Position numbers and translations under genes: made by a program
Notes under the pieces: generated by a model
Seen by the model: only the letters and a program-made list of their open reading frames with translations
Told to the model about the DNA's origin: nothing
The model's database searches: none
Assembly (NCBI GenBank): GCA_028551475.1
Contig: CM052362.1
Coordinates: 9,919,354 to 9,983,353, forward strand
Source: Casuarina equisetifolia
Lineage: Eukaryota; Streptophyta; Magnoliopsida; Fagales; Casuarinaceae
Length of the DNA stretch: 64,000 nucleotides
Direction: 5' to 3'
Shown here: one piece after another, positions 36,357 to 50,800 of the stretch
Position numbering within the stretch: position 1 is the first letter of the stretch
How the letters are laid out: every line of letters starts with the position of its first letter

Positions 36357-36362
36357 CACGTG
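36357..36362 (-). promoter_or_regulatory. G-box/ABRE upstream of the lipid transfer protein gene
   Basis: CACGTG within ACACGTGTC, about 210 bp upstream of the ATG. This core is bound by bZIP/bHLH factors, and in this context it is a strong abscisic-acid response element. Many LTPG genes respond to drought, so regulation by ABA is plausible but inferred. Confidence 0.5.
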
Positions 36363-36399
36363 TCATTCACAGGATCACCAAGATTAAGGCCAACCAGAG

Positions 36400-39300
36400 A
36401 GGAAAAAAAAAAAAAAGAACATATGAATTGTAAAACCTTCCCATGATAACTCCACTAGTGGAAAGATTAGTCAATAAAGACATCCACAAATAGGTGGAAG
36501 TCTAGCAAAGACTTAAATTTATGGAGTCTTTTTTTTTTTACCAAACAAGATGATTAGGGGGGGCTGCAAATTTAAGTGACCAATTTTTCTCTTCTCGTTT
36601 TCATTTTTTAAGGTTAACGTAAGGCTTAGGTAATAATTTACTGGGATTTGCCGCTTTAGACCTTTCGTAGAAAAAGGTCTTGACTGGTGGCAATCCAATG
36701 ATGGCAACAGCCCCGTGAGAGGTGGCAAATGGAGGAGAAAGAGGACCACTAACCAAAATTCGGTGCAGGCGTGACAGCAATCACGATTGTCCCGGAGGCT
36801 TTTCGAACCCTCCTAGGACGCCCCATCATTGATGGCTCCCAAAAATTTGATCAAATTAACTTACATTTTTTTATATTCGATCTTTTCGTCCTTAAAGCCA
36901 TGAAACGGGTCGCAGATTATGGGTGGCCGAAAGGGCATTTTGTCAAGCACGTTCCATGCGTCATTTCCATCACTACACTGCTTTGAACGACTTTACGCCA
37001 AAAGCTACGGCTTAACAGAGCGTTTGAACGTTGAGATTTGTGGTCTTATCAGATTTTCTAGTTGTTCATCAAATCATGATTAAGTTGGCTGTTTCCGACT
37101 GCCCAGGGTCTTGCCAACGGTTCCCATGATTAGATTCTTCTTCAAATGGGTTGGTGTCAAAAGAACCAACCATCAAGCGTTTTCAAGGCTAAGAAGTCCA
37201 TCTGTTCTTTTGATGTAAAAGGGATCTCTCTGGAAATCAATGGCAACTTTATACATATGACATGGATTATGCTTAGATTCTGCATGACATGGTTAGTGTT
37301 CTGATCGTTGCCATGTTTAGACGCAAAGGCTGGAGAATTTGGACAACGGTAATCAACATTTCCAAGGCAAAGAAAAGCATCGGTTCTTGTTCACTGTCAT
37401 TCGACTAACAGAGGGATACAACTTTGGTTTTGTATTTTGTACATGCAGAGAATGTTTATGCTTCATGGCTGAGAAAAGTATCTATCTTCATTTAATGTCC
37501 CTCGGCTAATGAAATAATGCAACATCATTTCCCATCTGTCCCTCTCACATCTTTGTGTCCTCTCTAGATAAGTTTATTCTGTACTTTAGAACATGCTATT
37601 CTTGTCTAGAAAAAGGATAGCTTTGCTTCTCATTTGTGAAGGTAAAATAAAGAAAAAAATGCATCTTTGGACATCGCAAAGCTTGTTAACTTAGTAATAA
37701 GTTAATATAAATACATCTTTGGACATTATAAGGCTTACTAACTTAGTAATAAATTAATAAAAATTATTGATTATTAAGTTTAAATTTGACACTAAGTGCA
37801 TGTGTGTGGGTTATAGAAAAGAAAAAAAAATGTTTACATATTTTTCCTATTCTGATCATCTTTCCTTTAACATCATTGACTCGAACCATGAAAATCTAAG
37901 AAACTTAGTGATTAGAAAAAAGTTTTAATTCATGGATTGTAGAGAATATCTAAGAAGAAGCAAGTTGTCGACAAGTGTCCATTGCTCAAGACTTCTTACC
38001 TCCTCTTTGAGTTAAAAGGTGTCAACACTTAGCACATTAACTGGGTTGGACTCTGTCAGAGTGATAAATTTGATTCGTCAAAATTTAAAAACCATTTGAT
38101 CCAAGCAGGAACAAGCTTTAGGCTTCCACAGCTTTGCAGATTCCAAAATTTGGAAGGGGAATAAAGGCAGCACCGCTTTTGAATGACACTTGACCTTTAC
38201 TAATGATTACAGTAACTGGGTTCCCCACAGATTAAAATACTCTGAATATTATGACACTTTCTTTTGTGACCCATGCACGCAGTATCCTCTGTCTCTCTCC
38301 CTCATTGTTTTAACGTTATTATATTGCTGTGATTTCTTTTGACAGGCATGGGAATCGTCACTATTATGCTTGATTGAGCTCGTGAACCCCATATGCAATT
38401 TCCACGGAGGGACCCAAAAACAACAGTGTTTTCTTTGAGAGTCATGTTTGGTCAGACTTGTTGAGATGACAGGCAGAATCTCAAATCACGTTTAAAAGAA
38501 CAAAAAAGTTCTTTGCACTTATGAGTTAGTTTTAAAATAAATTTTTTAGAATAAATGTTTTAAATTATTACTGCTATTAGAACAACCTTTCAATGCTCTT
38601 TCTATTTGGTACAATATATGCTACAATCATGAAAACCTCCATATATTTAAAACATGTAATACAAAAATATGTATGTATGATGCCATCACACACTACCATC
38701 TAACACGTATTTAGAGAAGAAAATTCAGGTGTAGGTAGATTGGCAAATTACAAACACTAACTTCAAAACATGACAATTTTTGATCAATTAAGAACCTTGC
38801 CAAGGTTATGTACGCATGCTTTTAAGAATGATCAATTACGACTAAATAATTATAGGTTTTCATAGAATTAAGCTTACATGTTGCCATTTATATTTATTGA
38901 CATATAGGCTTTGCAATTAAATTTTTAAAGATTAACTTACAAATTATTCTTTATATTTTTACAAAATATGATTCTTTTTGTCCAATCTTATTTTATCAAT
39001 AAAATGTTTCAAGACGTTGCCCTGTTTCAAAAATATATATAAACACACACCCCTCCCCCATATTAAGTATAAAATTTAAATAAAAAATTACCGAGTTAAT
39101 TTCAAATTTAACTTTTGGGGACTAATTCTTCTGTGGAAGAAAAGTGCGGACCATTGCTGGCATCCGAATCCGAAAGGGGCCGTGTATGCTCTCGCCCTGT
39201 AGTCAAACGATGTGGATGTGACAGCCATCCTTGTCTGTCGCACAGCGACCTCAACATGATTACTCCACCAAGCAGTGAAGCGGGCTTTCAAAAAAGAAAT

Positions 39301-41867
39301 TCTTCTTCCTTTTAAATTGACAAATCATATGAAACGATCATGCCTGAGAATGTTTCTTGCTTGAGCTTGAGCCAATAAAGGAGGGACGATTGTGCTTGAG
39401 TCTGTAGACTTTTGTGCTTGTATCTTTTGTACCTTGTTTTATTTTTGTTTTTAGACTTTGGTATATTCTTTAACTGAACTGTGCTTAGATCTCCTTTATG
39501 CTCTGGGATCGTGAATAGTAAATGGTTACACGAAGATGATGTTCTTTTACTAGTCCTAGTATTATTAGTTTTAGTTTTACTAGTCCTAGAACCTTTGTAA
39601 ACACGTGTTCTGGTCAGCTTTAGGAGACTGCATTAAAGAAACTAGCTGAACTCGGCTACGGTGGATTACTTCTTCTCTTGCCCTACAATCACTCTGAAAT
39701 ACTTTTAACGTTTCTTTCTTTCCAAATGCCATAAACAAAAGCAGCTAGGGTGTTTATCCTGAATATTAGAGGACTCAATAATAGGAAAAAATTTCCAAAA
39801 CTCTGCTAAAAAGGCACGCTACATCATTTTCAACTTCGTAAACCATTCCATAATTTCCTGTTGCAGACGTTTCACATTATTCATGTGTCGCCTTAAAGCA
39901 ACCAAAAAATAAAATAGTTAAAAAAATGAGGATTTATCCTATGCCTAGAACCAGGAGGTAGAAAGCAGGGGCAGCAGCCTAAACCACGTAACATGGGACA
40001 TACCTGAAAGTTAATTACAGAGAAAAATAAATGACAAAATTAGTGCGCAAAGCGCTATCTCCACTGACTCAAAAACCTCAATCTCCAGTCACTAACTAAA
40101 ATACTCTCGTATTTAGCTTAGTTCATGAAAAGAGGTGCACGAATGGGAGCCTCACTGACTTTGTGACAATCCTGAAGTGAAAGTCTGTAAAACACTCGCC
40201 AAACCTGGTCTTTTGGCATAATAGCAGCAGGACGGTTACAGACCAGCAATTGGTACTCTCAGAGCACAATTCTTTTCCTATAGCTAACATCTTCAAAAAT
40301 TCACTTTTCTGATTCAAAGTATTGTACATTGACTTACCAATCAGTATCTGAATCAAGATTGACTTTGAAGGAATGAGGGAGGCGCATCATTGGATATCTA
40401 CACTAATTTTACAAAATATAAATAAACAACTATACAAATGCATTCAAATAAAAGGATGCACCTTTAACCATCTTTTTATCCAGCTTCTGTTGAATGGCCA
40501 ATGTCGGCAGCTCATAGATCGTAACAAGAGAGGTCACAGGATAAACTAGCTTACACCCACACTCAAAACTACTCTTTTCCGTAGATTTTTATTGTCCTTC
40601 AGAGTAGAGCAAATTCCTTTTGGTCAAGTGAGCACTGAACACTTCCCAAAACTCTTCAAATTTCATCTTCCTTGTACACAATGGTCATTCTTGAGTTCTC
40701 TTACTCACAATCTTGTAGTCACACAAATAACAGCTTATGTCAGATCACAAGAAAAAAAAAATTATCTGACCAGAAAAAGGAAAAAAATGAACAACAAAGA
40801 AGAAGCTTTCATGTGGTGTAGACAAACCAAATTATAAGCAGAAAGGTCACATGCAGAACTCACAGTATCATTGAAAGTTGTAGCCCAAAACAATCAGTGG
40901 GATAAATATAAGAACAGATAAATACCTGCATTATGCTCAAATATGCATATACGGACAACACTATGCCTAAAACCTAAGCTATTTGATTTGTGGTGACTAA
41001 GGTCAAACTAACTAATGTGTTCCAAAAACAAACTCAAGAATTATCAGGGTGAGGAGAAAGGGAAAGTTTATAGTAATTGCCTAAATTCTAGCAATCTTCT
41101 AATCTCAATAATGAATGATATTTGACTTTCATTTGTTGAATGCAAGTAATTAAAGAGAGAAAAATAGATAAAGTTCTTTGGGGTTTCTTCACTATTAATA
41201 ACATAAACGTTATATTAGCAGCAGAAAAATGCAAAATTAAATTTGAAGGTAACTGCAAGTTCTGAATATAAAATTAAGAAAATTTTAGTGTTGAACTGAC
41301 AAAATCTGTAAGCAGTTTATTGAACTTCTATGGACACAGGAATACTTAAACCTAAACATGCAAAGAGAACTCCCCCAAGGGACTAGGGGAGCTAGAGAAG
41401 ATCGATCGAATCCAATGACTTAGATGGGCACATTGCACCATGTTAAGATCTTCCATTTTAAAATCCGGGATTCATTAATTGCTTGCAGTACAGATATCAA
41501 TAACAAAAGAGCAGAACCTTGTCTTCAAGGCTACCTCAATCACACCCCAAGCCTATAACTATTTCAGTGATGCGAAATGGACTTGTCTAATGTTCAATAT
41601 TGTTCCAATCGGTTGAGTTTCCTCCCTGGGATATGATAACACTACCACCTCAATATCTATTGTGTGGCCAAAATTGGAAGGGACTAAAAGAGTTTCAGCT
41701 TGCTTATGAAGCAAAACATGTAACTTATTAGCATTCATGAAATAATTAATATTTTATGTACCAAGCTGCTAGAGTGGATAACACCATATACTCCTTTCAT
41801 TAGATATATTGGCATTTTCACAAATAAAACGAACAAAAAACCAATAACATAAAGTACAGCAAACCTA
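36400..41867. other. Long intergenic region between the lipid transfer protein and phosphatase genes
   Basis: Beyond the lipid transfer protein promoter and the phosphatase 3' UTR, I see only short, unconnected open stretches (for example 36771-36986 and 39088-39315), AT-rich DNA and simple runs. There are no LTR ends, structured RNA or transposase. Confidence 0.45.
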
Positions 41868-44800
41868 CTATGAATGAGAGCTGGGTGTATTTTGTACCAA
41901 CGAAACAATGACGGTCACATCATCAGGTTTGCCGCCGGCATATCCCACACACCCTGCTGCCTGCACTGCATCTGCAAATGGAGTCCGTGCACGTGTTGAT
42001 TGCCCCACCTCCTGGGCTCTTGTGGCCAAGTATTCTGCCATATCCTGAGCAGCAAGAATGTTTAGCTCAGAAAGCAACACAAGTTTGTTAATAAACAAAG
42101 GCCTAAACTATCTAAGCTTGTTAGCATGCATGGCTTGTATTAAGTCATGTAATTAAGACTCTCTACCTCATAGATCAATGTTCTTACGTTGTATATATTT
42201 GAAAGGTCAAGCATCAAGGAGAGTGCTGTCTGCTATTTATCAAATGAAATTGTGGCTCATACTAATTATCTAATGCACAAACCATCAAAAGAATGGTAAT
42301 GGAATGCTTCTAACTACCATTAGCTGCACTGCATCTGCATGCTGAAACTAATGTTTAGCAATTTTTTTTTCCTTTTTATTTGTTCTTAACCTTTACCATT
42401 ATTTGAGATTCCCTGGAAAATATAAATAAGACAGAGTTCAGAATGTGCACCTGAGGTTTCAAACTGGCTTTCAGCGACTTGGATATAATTGAAGCTATCT
42501 CTTGCTCATACAAGTTGTCAAAAAGGCCATCAGTTGCAGTGACAATAACGTCTCCCTCATATAAATCAATTTCGTACTTCTGAAACAGACATGTTTATAC
42601 CAAAAATCTAATGTAAATCAACTTGCATCCCAGAAACATAAATATTCATTTCAGCTTTATCATCTTTCTTGTTCTATTTCATATTTTGAACCCTCCAACT
42701 TGAGTGTAGAAATGAACAAGTACAAATTTCACTAAGAGTTGGGATAATATACTGAAGTAGTAGAAAAGTAACTCAATTATACTTCAAAGACATTTCTAAT
42801 TATGTATATAAAATTCAGAAGAACTGGTTGAACTACAGGAATTTGACCCAATGTACCTCTACGAGTTCTGAGGGATTATCATCTCTCCCAATCATTAACT
42901 GGAAATTGAAGTCATGAACCATGGCAGAAGATCTCTTAATGACAGCACCATTTCTTATCACTATAAATCCCGAGTCTCCAATATTGCCCACTTGGAGAAC
43001 CTGTGATTCAGATTGCAACAGTTGATTTACAGCCTTGTAAGAAAAAGTTGTTCATAACTTTCAAAGAAAGTATTAAGAAAAAGAAAACCCCTGAATTACC
43101 TACAATATAAATTTATTACCTCAACAACCAGAAGCTTCCCTTATCCAGAAGAATAAACCGATACCTTCATTGGCCCAGTAAGACAGACTAAAACAATGAG
43201 AACCTACTATATTTGCTTTAGTTAATTGTCTACTTTTTTTATTTTTTATTTTTTATTTTTTTTTAGGTAAAAGGGTTCAAACCCTTATTTGGATATTTAT
43301 CTCACAGTATGAGCTAAGGCCCAAAACCTGTGTAAAAAAAACTACATAGGATATGGCATTGAACCTACTCCCTTAATACATAATCCCAAACTTCAAGTAA
43401 TAAGATAATAGTCTACTCTCACAATAGCTTATGATGTGCTTTCATATAGAGAATGTAACATATTTTCATGAAATCTGTTCTCATTTAATTTTCCTTAATA
43501 TAAATTGGAGACTGATTAAAACCATAGTTTGAGCTAATCCGTTTACAAAATTTTGTTCAGTCTCAGTGAAGCTGCTGATGGTGGAAGAGTAAATGGAGAG
43601 TTTGTCTTCCAATCTATGTCCTTCTTGGTTTGAAAATGTAACCGCAGTTGGAATCCTTATAGAGGGGAACTAGGTGAACTGGAAAAAATCCACAGCTAGG
43701 AAGGAATTAAGTTTAAGAGGAATTGTTAACCTATTGATTCCTTACAGGTACACTTGAATCAAGCTAGGAAACATGGTGATCTCTTCCTATTTCGGTTGGA
43801 CATGCAAATTCAGTGGTACATGCGATGTCTTTGGAAACACTTTTGAAAACGAAAAAAGAAAAGTGTTTTGGGGATTACTCTAAATAAAACACATTCTATA
43901 CTTGGTTTGAAAACTCATTTAAAGATGTGGCTAATGGCCACTTTTTAAACGCCAAAAATTCTGGGAGCGACATTAGTTGTCTTGTGGTCATCACAGAGTT
44001 ACTGGACCTTTCTCAAGGTTGCCACATGGCCATTAGAGCGATTTAGCAGCCATACAGTGGTTGTTGGACTTATTTTTATTCTCATTGTGTGGCCAACTAA
44101 GAAATGGACATCAGGACTATTCTGAAAACCACAGAAATCCTTAGAGGCCAACTTAAAACACCCTATATATACATATATATATATGTATTCATTTTTTGTT
44201 TAATGTTTGGCGTTTCATAAATAATTTTTGAAATGGTTATCTAAATAAATTTCCGGACATCCTCTAGCAGACAACAATTTTAGAATAATTCCAAAACAAC
44301 ATGATTATTTTCTTGAAATGAGAGGTAATGAGCATATCTATGCTTAGGTTCTCAAAAAGATACTAATTGAAAAATCAACTAAAACTATTGATAATCACTA
44401 CAGCATAGGAATGAATCTAAGTCTTTAAATTTGGGGAAATTAATACCTGACCATCGAAGTAAGCGACCAAAACAGTAGAGAATCCAGGACATTGGCATTC
44501 TGCAGCACTTCTAGCAAGAAGTTCTTCTGGTTTGGTTAATGGAGCACTTTTGGGGTCTGACACAATCTTTTCACAGTTTTCCATGAAGTCACGTGCATAT
44601 GATCCAGCATTAATCCCTGAGTTTTTTACTCAAATAATCAACATTCGAAATTTCATCTCTCTATACATACTTAAGAAATCTCTTCTTTCCCATGAATAAT
44701 TATAGGATATCTTATCAAAATTCTAAGGTTATTAATAGACTTGGGCTTGCACCAGCTACTGTTAAGTTTCTTTATCAGTTGCATGTTGCATATACTTGAG

Positions 44801-47800
44801 GAAAGTATAAGATAATAGAAGGGAATACAAAAATAAAAAAATAAAAAAATTGTAAGGAAAACTAAAATACATAGAAGTCATGCAGTGAATTCCATGACAA
44901 AATCTTAGACCATGAAGTATTTTGGTATGCGGTTGTTGTGTACAAGAGAAGTAAAATAAATGGAGTCAATTTAATTTAGGAGATCACCACCTGCGAAAGT
45001 AAGATTAGCAAATACCAGAGAGAAAGAACAGTAAGCTTAGATGCCTTAAGCAAAAGTAAATATCATGAAAGAAATACCTTCCAGAGACCACTGGCCAACT
45101 CCATCAGCCACACCTACCCAGTTCTGGCAGGCAACAAAATAAGCATCCTCTCCACCTGTCAATGCCTGGCAATTATTATTTCTGAATTACTGATCTTTAA
45201 CATTTGAATCAAATTCAACATTCCATGAACAAATATTAAAGCAACCCAAAAACCTCTTATTGACCCCCAAAATGGAAGGGAACTGGCATTTAAATCTTTT
45301 TTGGAAATTTCTTTCCAGCAAACTCCCAAAAAAGAAAAAGGGGACATACATTGGGGACCAGTCACACCAAACAGTGGTCCCTAGGCCCACATACACCCAG
45401 TCCAAACTGGCTCTTGCAATTCAAGAGCATAGGCAAAATAAAACTTTCGTTCAGGTATAAGAGTATTACTTTGAATATTAAGCAAGAAGAAGGATTTAAC
45501 ATGGACTCAAAGAAAACATCGGTGTTTGAATGTTGATTTTCAAAGTGTTTTTCTCGTTTCAATCAAATATCTACATGTTGAGCTTCACTTTTTAGAGAGA
45601 GAATTTGAGTCCACCAGCAGAAAAGAGTGTTTTTAAGATTTTATCTTAAAATGTTAAGATAATATGGGATTTATACTATTTTTTTTTTCATATTTGCTTA
45701 GTTTTTTAGAATAAATAGTGATTTAACATGGACTCCAAGAAAACATTGGCGTTTGAATGTTGAATTCAAAGTGTATTTTTGTTTCAATCAAATATTCTAC
45801 ATGTTGAGCTTCACTTTTTATGTTAAGATAATATGGGATTTTTACTATTTTTACTATTTTTAAATGTGATCTAGCATTTGAAAAAATAAAATCATGAAAT
45901 TTATAGATGTCATGGGAAAACAAAAGTTATGTTAATAAGGAGGACGGGAAAGCTATGAAACACAAGTGAAACCAATATATACAAATTTGTTAAATTGAGA
46001 ATTGATGGATTCTCACACTCATTTGTCAATATCAAAGTTCTTTTCAAAACTTACGCTTTTATATGCAACTACTGAAGCATAAGACATAAAACAAGGAAAT
46101 TAAGAAGATACCTTATGGGGATGTGGCAACGACGCAGCTCCATTCTTCAGGACTAATCCTCTTGTGGTGATTTCCTCCCTGTAATTATACAATAAACAAA
46201 TGTGGAGAACAAAATAGTCAATAAATCTTTTTAAGTGAGTTGACTGGATACCTAGTCAACTGTCTTTCCCTCAAAGATTCAACCTTTTTCCAGAGAGGGT
46301 CAGCATCAGATACCATTTTTCTATGTTTAAGCACTCAATGTATATGCAAATCGTTATAAAGGGGAAAAGACAATTACCTTGGCCGTAGTTAGGTCAAGAA
46401 GCAGGGAAATTACTTAAAAATTGAGATAGTCAGACTACCACTGATGGTTTGTGTTGAAATGAAAATATGAGCTTCATATGAACTTCTAACCAACCAAATA
46501 CAGCCAGACACAAGCTAATCAAGTTTATACCATACCATACCCCTATTCATGATGAATGGTATAGAAACGACAAAAAGTTTAGAAAATTATCATTATGAAA
46601 TTGCACTTCGTTTATCTTATCTTTCCCTCCCATTTTAAGCAAACAAAAAGAAGTTAAACATATAGGTTGAATAGAAAATTCGATTAAACTGTACGGAGAA
46701 ATGTGGAAAGTGTTGATTTGAGGATTTTATGGTGAAGATTTACAACTCTGTCTGGGATTCGGTATCATTTTGGTCCAGTTGCTACTCTTTGACTCGGAAG
46801 AGATTTGCAATCTTGCCTTCGCAAATACAATTCTGACATGGCACTACATTCTGCCAACACAGTCAATGAAATACTATCACCTGTATTTTCATTGCCATCA
46901 CAACTATGGACACACAAAGTGCAACTTCCAAGCCTAATCCTAACCTCGACTGAGCATCCACATGGCAGTGTTGATAGTCCTCATCCTGAGCCACCACCCT
47001 CAAATAAGAAAGTCTTAATCCCTGACCAATACCCAATCTTTATTCCATTTCTCTTCCTGTTTCGTTTATTGGAAGACGGCTTCCATTATGGATTTACAAA
47101 AATTCAATATTTTGACATCTTTGGGATAGCTGCAGCGGTTGGATTGAGTGGTTTGCAGAGTTGCAGAGTGGATTAAGTGGCAGGGAGGCAGTTACGTAAA
47201 GAAACGGGGGCTATAAATAAGTTTTTCACATAGGGTTTCTGATTTTTTTTTTTTTCCTGATTGTGCTCCACTACTCACAGAAGGTGGGAAAGGGAAACAT
47301 CAAAAACAAAATTTTCAATCTTCAGCATTTGCAGGGTGGAAAATTCAGTAGAGATCAATAAACCTGATAACAAACTTTTGATGAAAATGACAGACAACCT
47401 CTTATTCTTATCATTTTTTTCTTCACATCCGGACAATTTTCATAATTTCTTTTGATATTTTTGCTTTCTCGTAAATGAAAAGGGGATAGCATATGAGATG
47501 GGAGTTAAAATGATTAGTGACATTATATTACCTATTTGGTGAAAATTTTTAGAGCACCTTAAATCTTATGCGCACACGTCCTACAACTTAGTATGACAAG
47601 AAAGGACAAGAAAGTTTAGAATAAGATATCAATGTTATGGAGGCTTCATATTCTACAACTTACCACAAGAAGTTGAAAATCTCATGCGCACACATACACA
47701 AACACAGAAGGAAAAAAATAAGCTAGTATCTCCTGCAGTATACAATCAATATTACAACTTCTGATTTGCAAATATTAAGACCTAAATTTGTCAATATTAA

Positions 47801-50800
47801 AAACCTCAGATCTCTGTCCTTTTTACTCTCAAATTGACACCACAGAATAGTATTATACAATCCCTATCATCTATTATAAATAAATAAAAAATCAGGACAC
47901 AACCATGGAGTCAGCGGCCCGATATATGGGGTTGTCTCTAGCCCCTCCTTTAAGGATAGAGCTAAACAGAGTAAGAATAGTCACCAAACCATGAAGACCC
48001 TGCCCCCTCCCTCTATCATTTGTGCTTCTTTACTCTATTACTTCTTTTTTTTTTCAAAGATAATTATACTTTTATGTCCTTTTGTTTATTGTTTAAGAAA
48101 AAACAGATTGAATTTTTACATTTAAAATATCCTTAAACTTGGGTCTTAAACTAAAATCCACACAAAGGAACCAAAAGAGATAGCGTAAACATTCTTTAAA
48201 GAAGCCCCTTGTGTGATGAAAATGAAAAACCATAAAGGAACCAAACAACACGACCTAATGACTGTGGCCCAACTAAACATTCCAATGGGCAAAAGGGGTA
48301 AGCAATTGCACTGCAAACCAAATAATACAAGATGGAATTACTACTCTACTCTCCTTCACCAATGCAGTTATTGTCATTTAAATAAATGGCATCCTATTAA
48401 GATAGGTTCACCGTTATAAAGATAAAGATGGAATTACTGCCTCCTTTCCTTCACCAATACTATCATTGTCATGGAAATAAATGGCATACTATAAGATAGG
48501 TGACTCCCGTAAAACTCTATGCCCCTCGTGGCAAATGAAGTAATCCAGATCACATGCTGGAAACAAATTTTTAAAGAAGTTAAATTGTACTTGAGATGTT
48601 TAGAGAGAGTGAAAAAGTAGCATACCCAGTATTAATAGTCTCAGTGGGATGCAATTGCTCCACTGTGTCGCCCACAGTGGATTCTTCCTTCCACTGAGCT
48701 AACTTCATAAGACAAAAGTACAAAAGTCATGAGTTTCATGATATTAGCAGCTTAATCAGAAAATTACAGTTACAGCAAAACAGTTGGCCCTAAACGAAGC
48801 AAACATGCAGACAATATCTACTTAACAACCAATGAAAAACCAGACCAAAGACAAAAAATGCAATTGTTGACAGCATTGTGCAATTAGGAGGAAAGGCAAC
48901 TTGCATAGAAAATCTGATATTGATCCAGTATACAGTTGCAGTAGAACATTGGAGATCTTGATACAGCATCATATAAGAATTTAGGATACAATGCCAAATG
49001 ATAAGGATATGAATAAAAAGATGTGCACATGCATGTAAATTTTTATTGATTACCTTAATTTTCATCTTCATGCAAAAAGAGTGTGACTCAGGTCTTTGGA
49101 AAGCAGAGGAAAAGATTGATAACAAGAAAGAGGCTTAGGCAAGAGAATTTGATTCAGAATAAAAGCTGTAAGAACTAATTTGGAAAAAGTCAAATTTTTC
49201 CTTGTTCTTTTTCACTTTAATTCCAAAGAAACTTTAAAAATCATTTTAAAATCTTTGTTTCATTACTTTTAACTTTCAAAAATTTTAGTGACTGTAAAAT
49301 ATCCTTTCTGTTAATAAATTAAACTTGTATCTGAAGTATATCATAAAGAAACCGACATTGAATCCAACATATATCAGGAATATATGCCATGCATACTGGA
49401 TGAATGAGAATTTTCTGTGGTATGCACAAGTACGAGGTGTATTCATAAGTAATCAGGTATTGGGGTGAGTGCCATGTCTGATGCAGATATGATATGCATA
49501 TGCAAGGAGGCATGAACTTTCCATACTTCAAAGGATCAATAGATAAGCAAGAGACATTAAGTAAATAGTATTAAATCACTCCAAAATGCTTAAATTTATA
49601 GGATAAATAAATGTAATGGTTTAATTAACAAATACTTTGTATGTTTCTAAACCTTTTCTCTAAGGGGAGTTCATCACATGAAATATTTCTTCAAAATTTA
49701 GATCCTGCTATAAATCATACTTCAAAATTCAGATCCCGCTATAAATCATACTAGTCACAAATTTTCTTAAAGTATAGTTAACGAAAAAAGAAGCATTGAT
49801 TTTCTAATTATCAATTGAAGAAGAATTCATGGATCCTCAAACTAGAAAACATTGCATGGAGCTTTCAAAGGTAATCACTGTTCAAGTAATGCAAAGTAAA
49901 TCAAGGAAGTTTGAATTACAAGGTTTGCAGGAGCAGGTGTTTAGCATCATTTGAACCAAAAAAAAAAAAAACTAGAACAGGTTTTAGCATCCTTTACAAA
50001 TACCATAACAACACATTCCCTAGATCAGACGCATTGTAGATGACTTTCAACACTTTTCTGTGCAAAGGGATAAGTGCAAACTCCAAAGCAATTCAAGCCA
50101 TAAACCTAAGTCAAGATATTAGAAGTATCCAGGGGCAGCAATGCCTTAGTGGGGCAGGTAACTAGGAGCGGGAAGGCACAGAGGCTTTTAATAACTTACC
50201 TCCAGTATTGGAGGTTTTGGTCGTTCTGACTGGGTAGTCCCTACATACAAATTATTTAATAGGATACTATTCCAGAAAAAGTATGTAACATGATAAATTT
50301 GCTCATAATAAACGTCAAAAAGTTGAAATGTAATATAGAAAGCCCTGTCCATAATTTCTGTCATGGATGAATCTGCAACTTCTTCCATTTCATTTTGCAA
50401 AGAAACTCAAAAACCATTTTCACACTACGACAGATATATATATTTCCAGCCACCTTCAGATTTTCCAGCACACCTTGAACAAAAGAATCCGTCAATTTGA
50501 ATGAATAGCAGGAGGAACGTATATGTCATAATCCACTAAAAACGATCTCATGACTGAAGCTTCCATTAATTTGCTGTAAACCTAAAAGCCGTCAAATGTC
50601 TAAGTTCTTCTTTTCACCAAATTCACCATTTTTAAACATGAGCAGAAGAATTCTGAATCAGTATACACTGTTGTCAGCCAAGAAAATCTTTCCTCCCTCG
50701 CTTCTCCATTACTGTCCAAGTGATAGGCCTCGTAATCATAAATACTGAATATACGAGAGCTAAAAGCAGTAAGGAATCAGGGGGCACCAATTATTATTTT

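Noticed and set aside
43255-43285. A tRNA-like GGTTCAAACCC motif
   Set aside because: No cloverleaf, anticodon arm or acceptor stem could be found around it. It is a chance palindrome AGGGTTCAAACCCT.
46805-47176. A 123-codon plus-strand open frame in a phosphatase intron
   Set aside because: No similarity, no promoter or splice support, and it lies antisense within an intron. A nested gene cannot be shown.
50200-50240. A 41-nt stretch between AG and GTAAGT that looks like a phosphatase exon
   Set aside because: Inserting it shifts phase and breaks the natural frame into exon 3, while exon 2 joins exon 3 cleanly without it.
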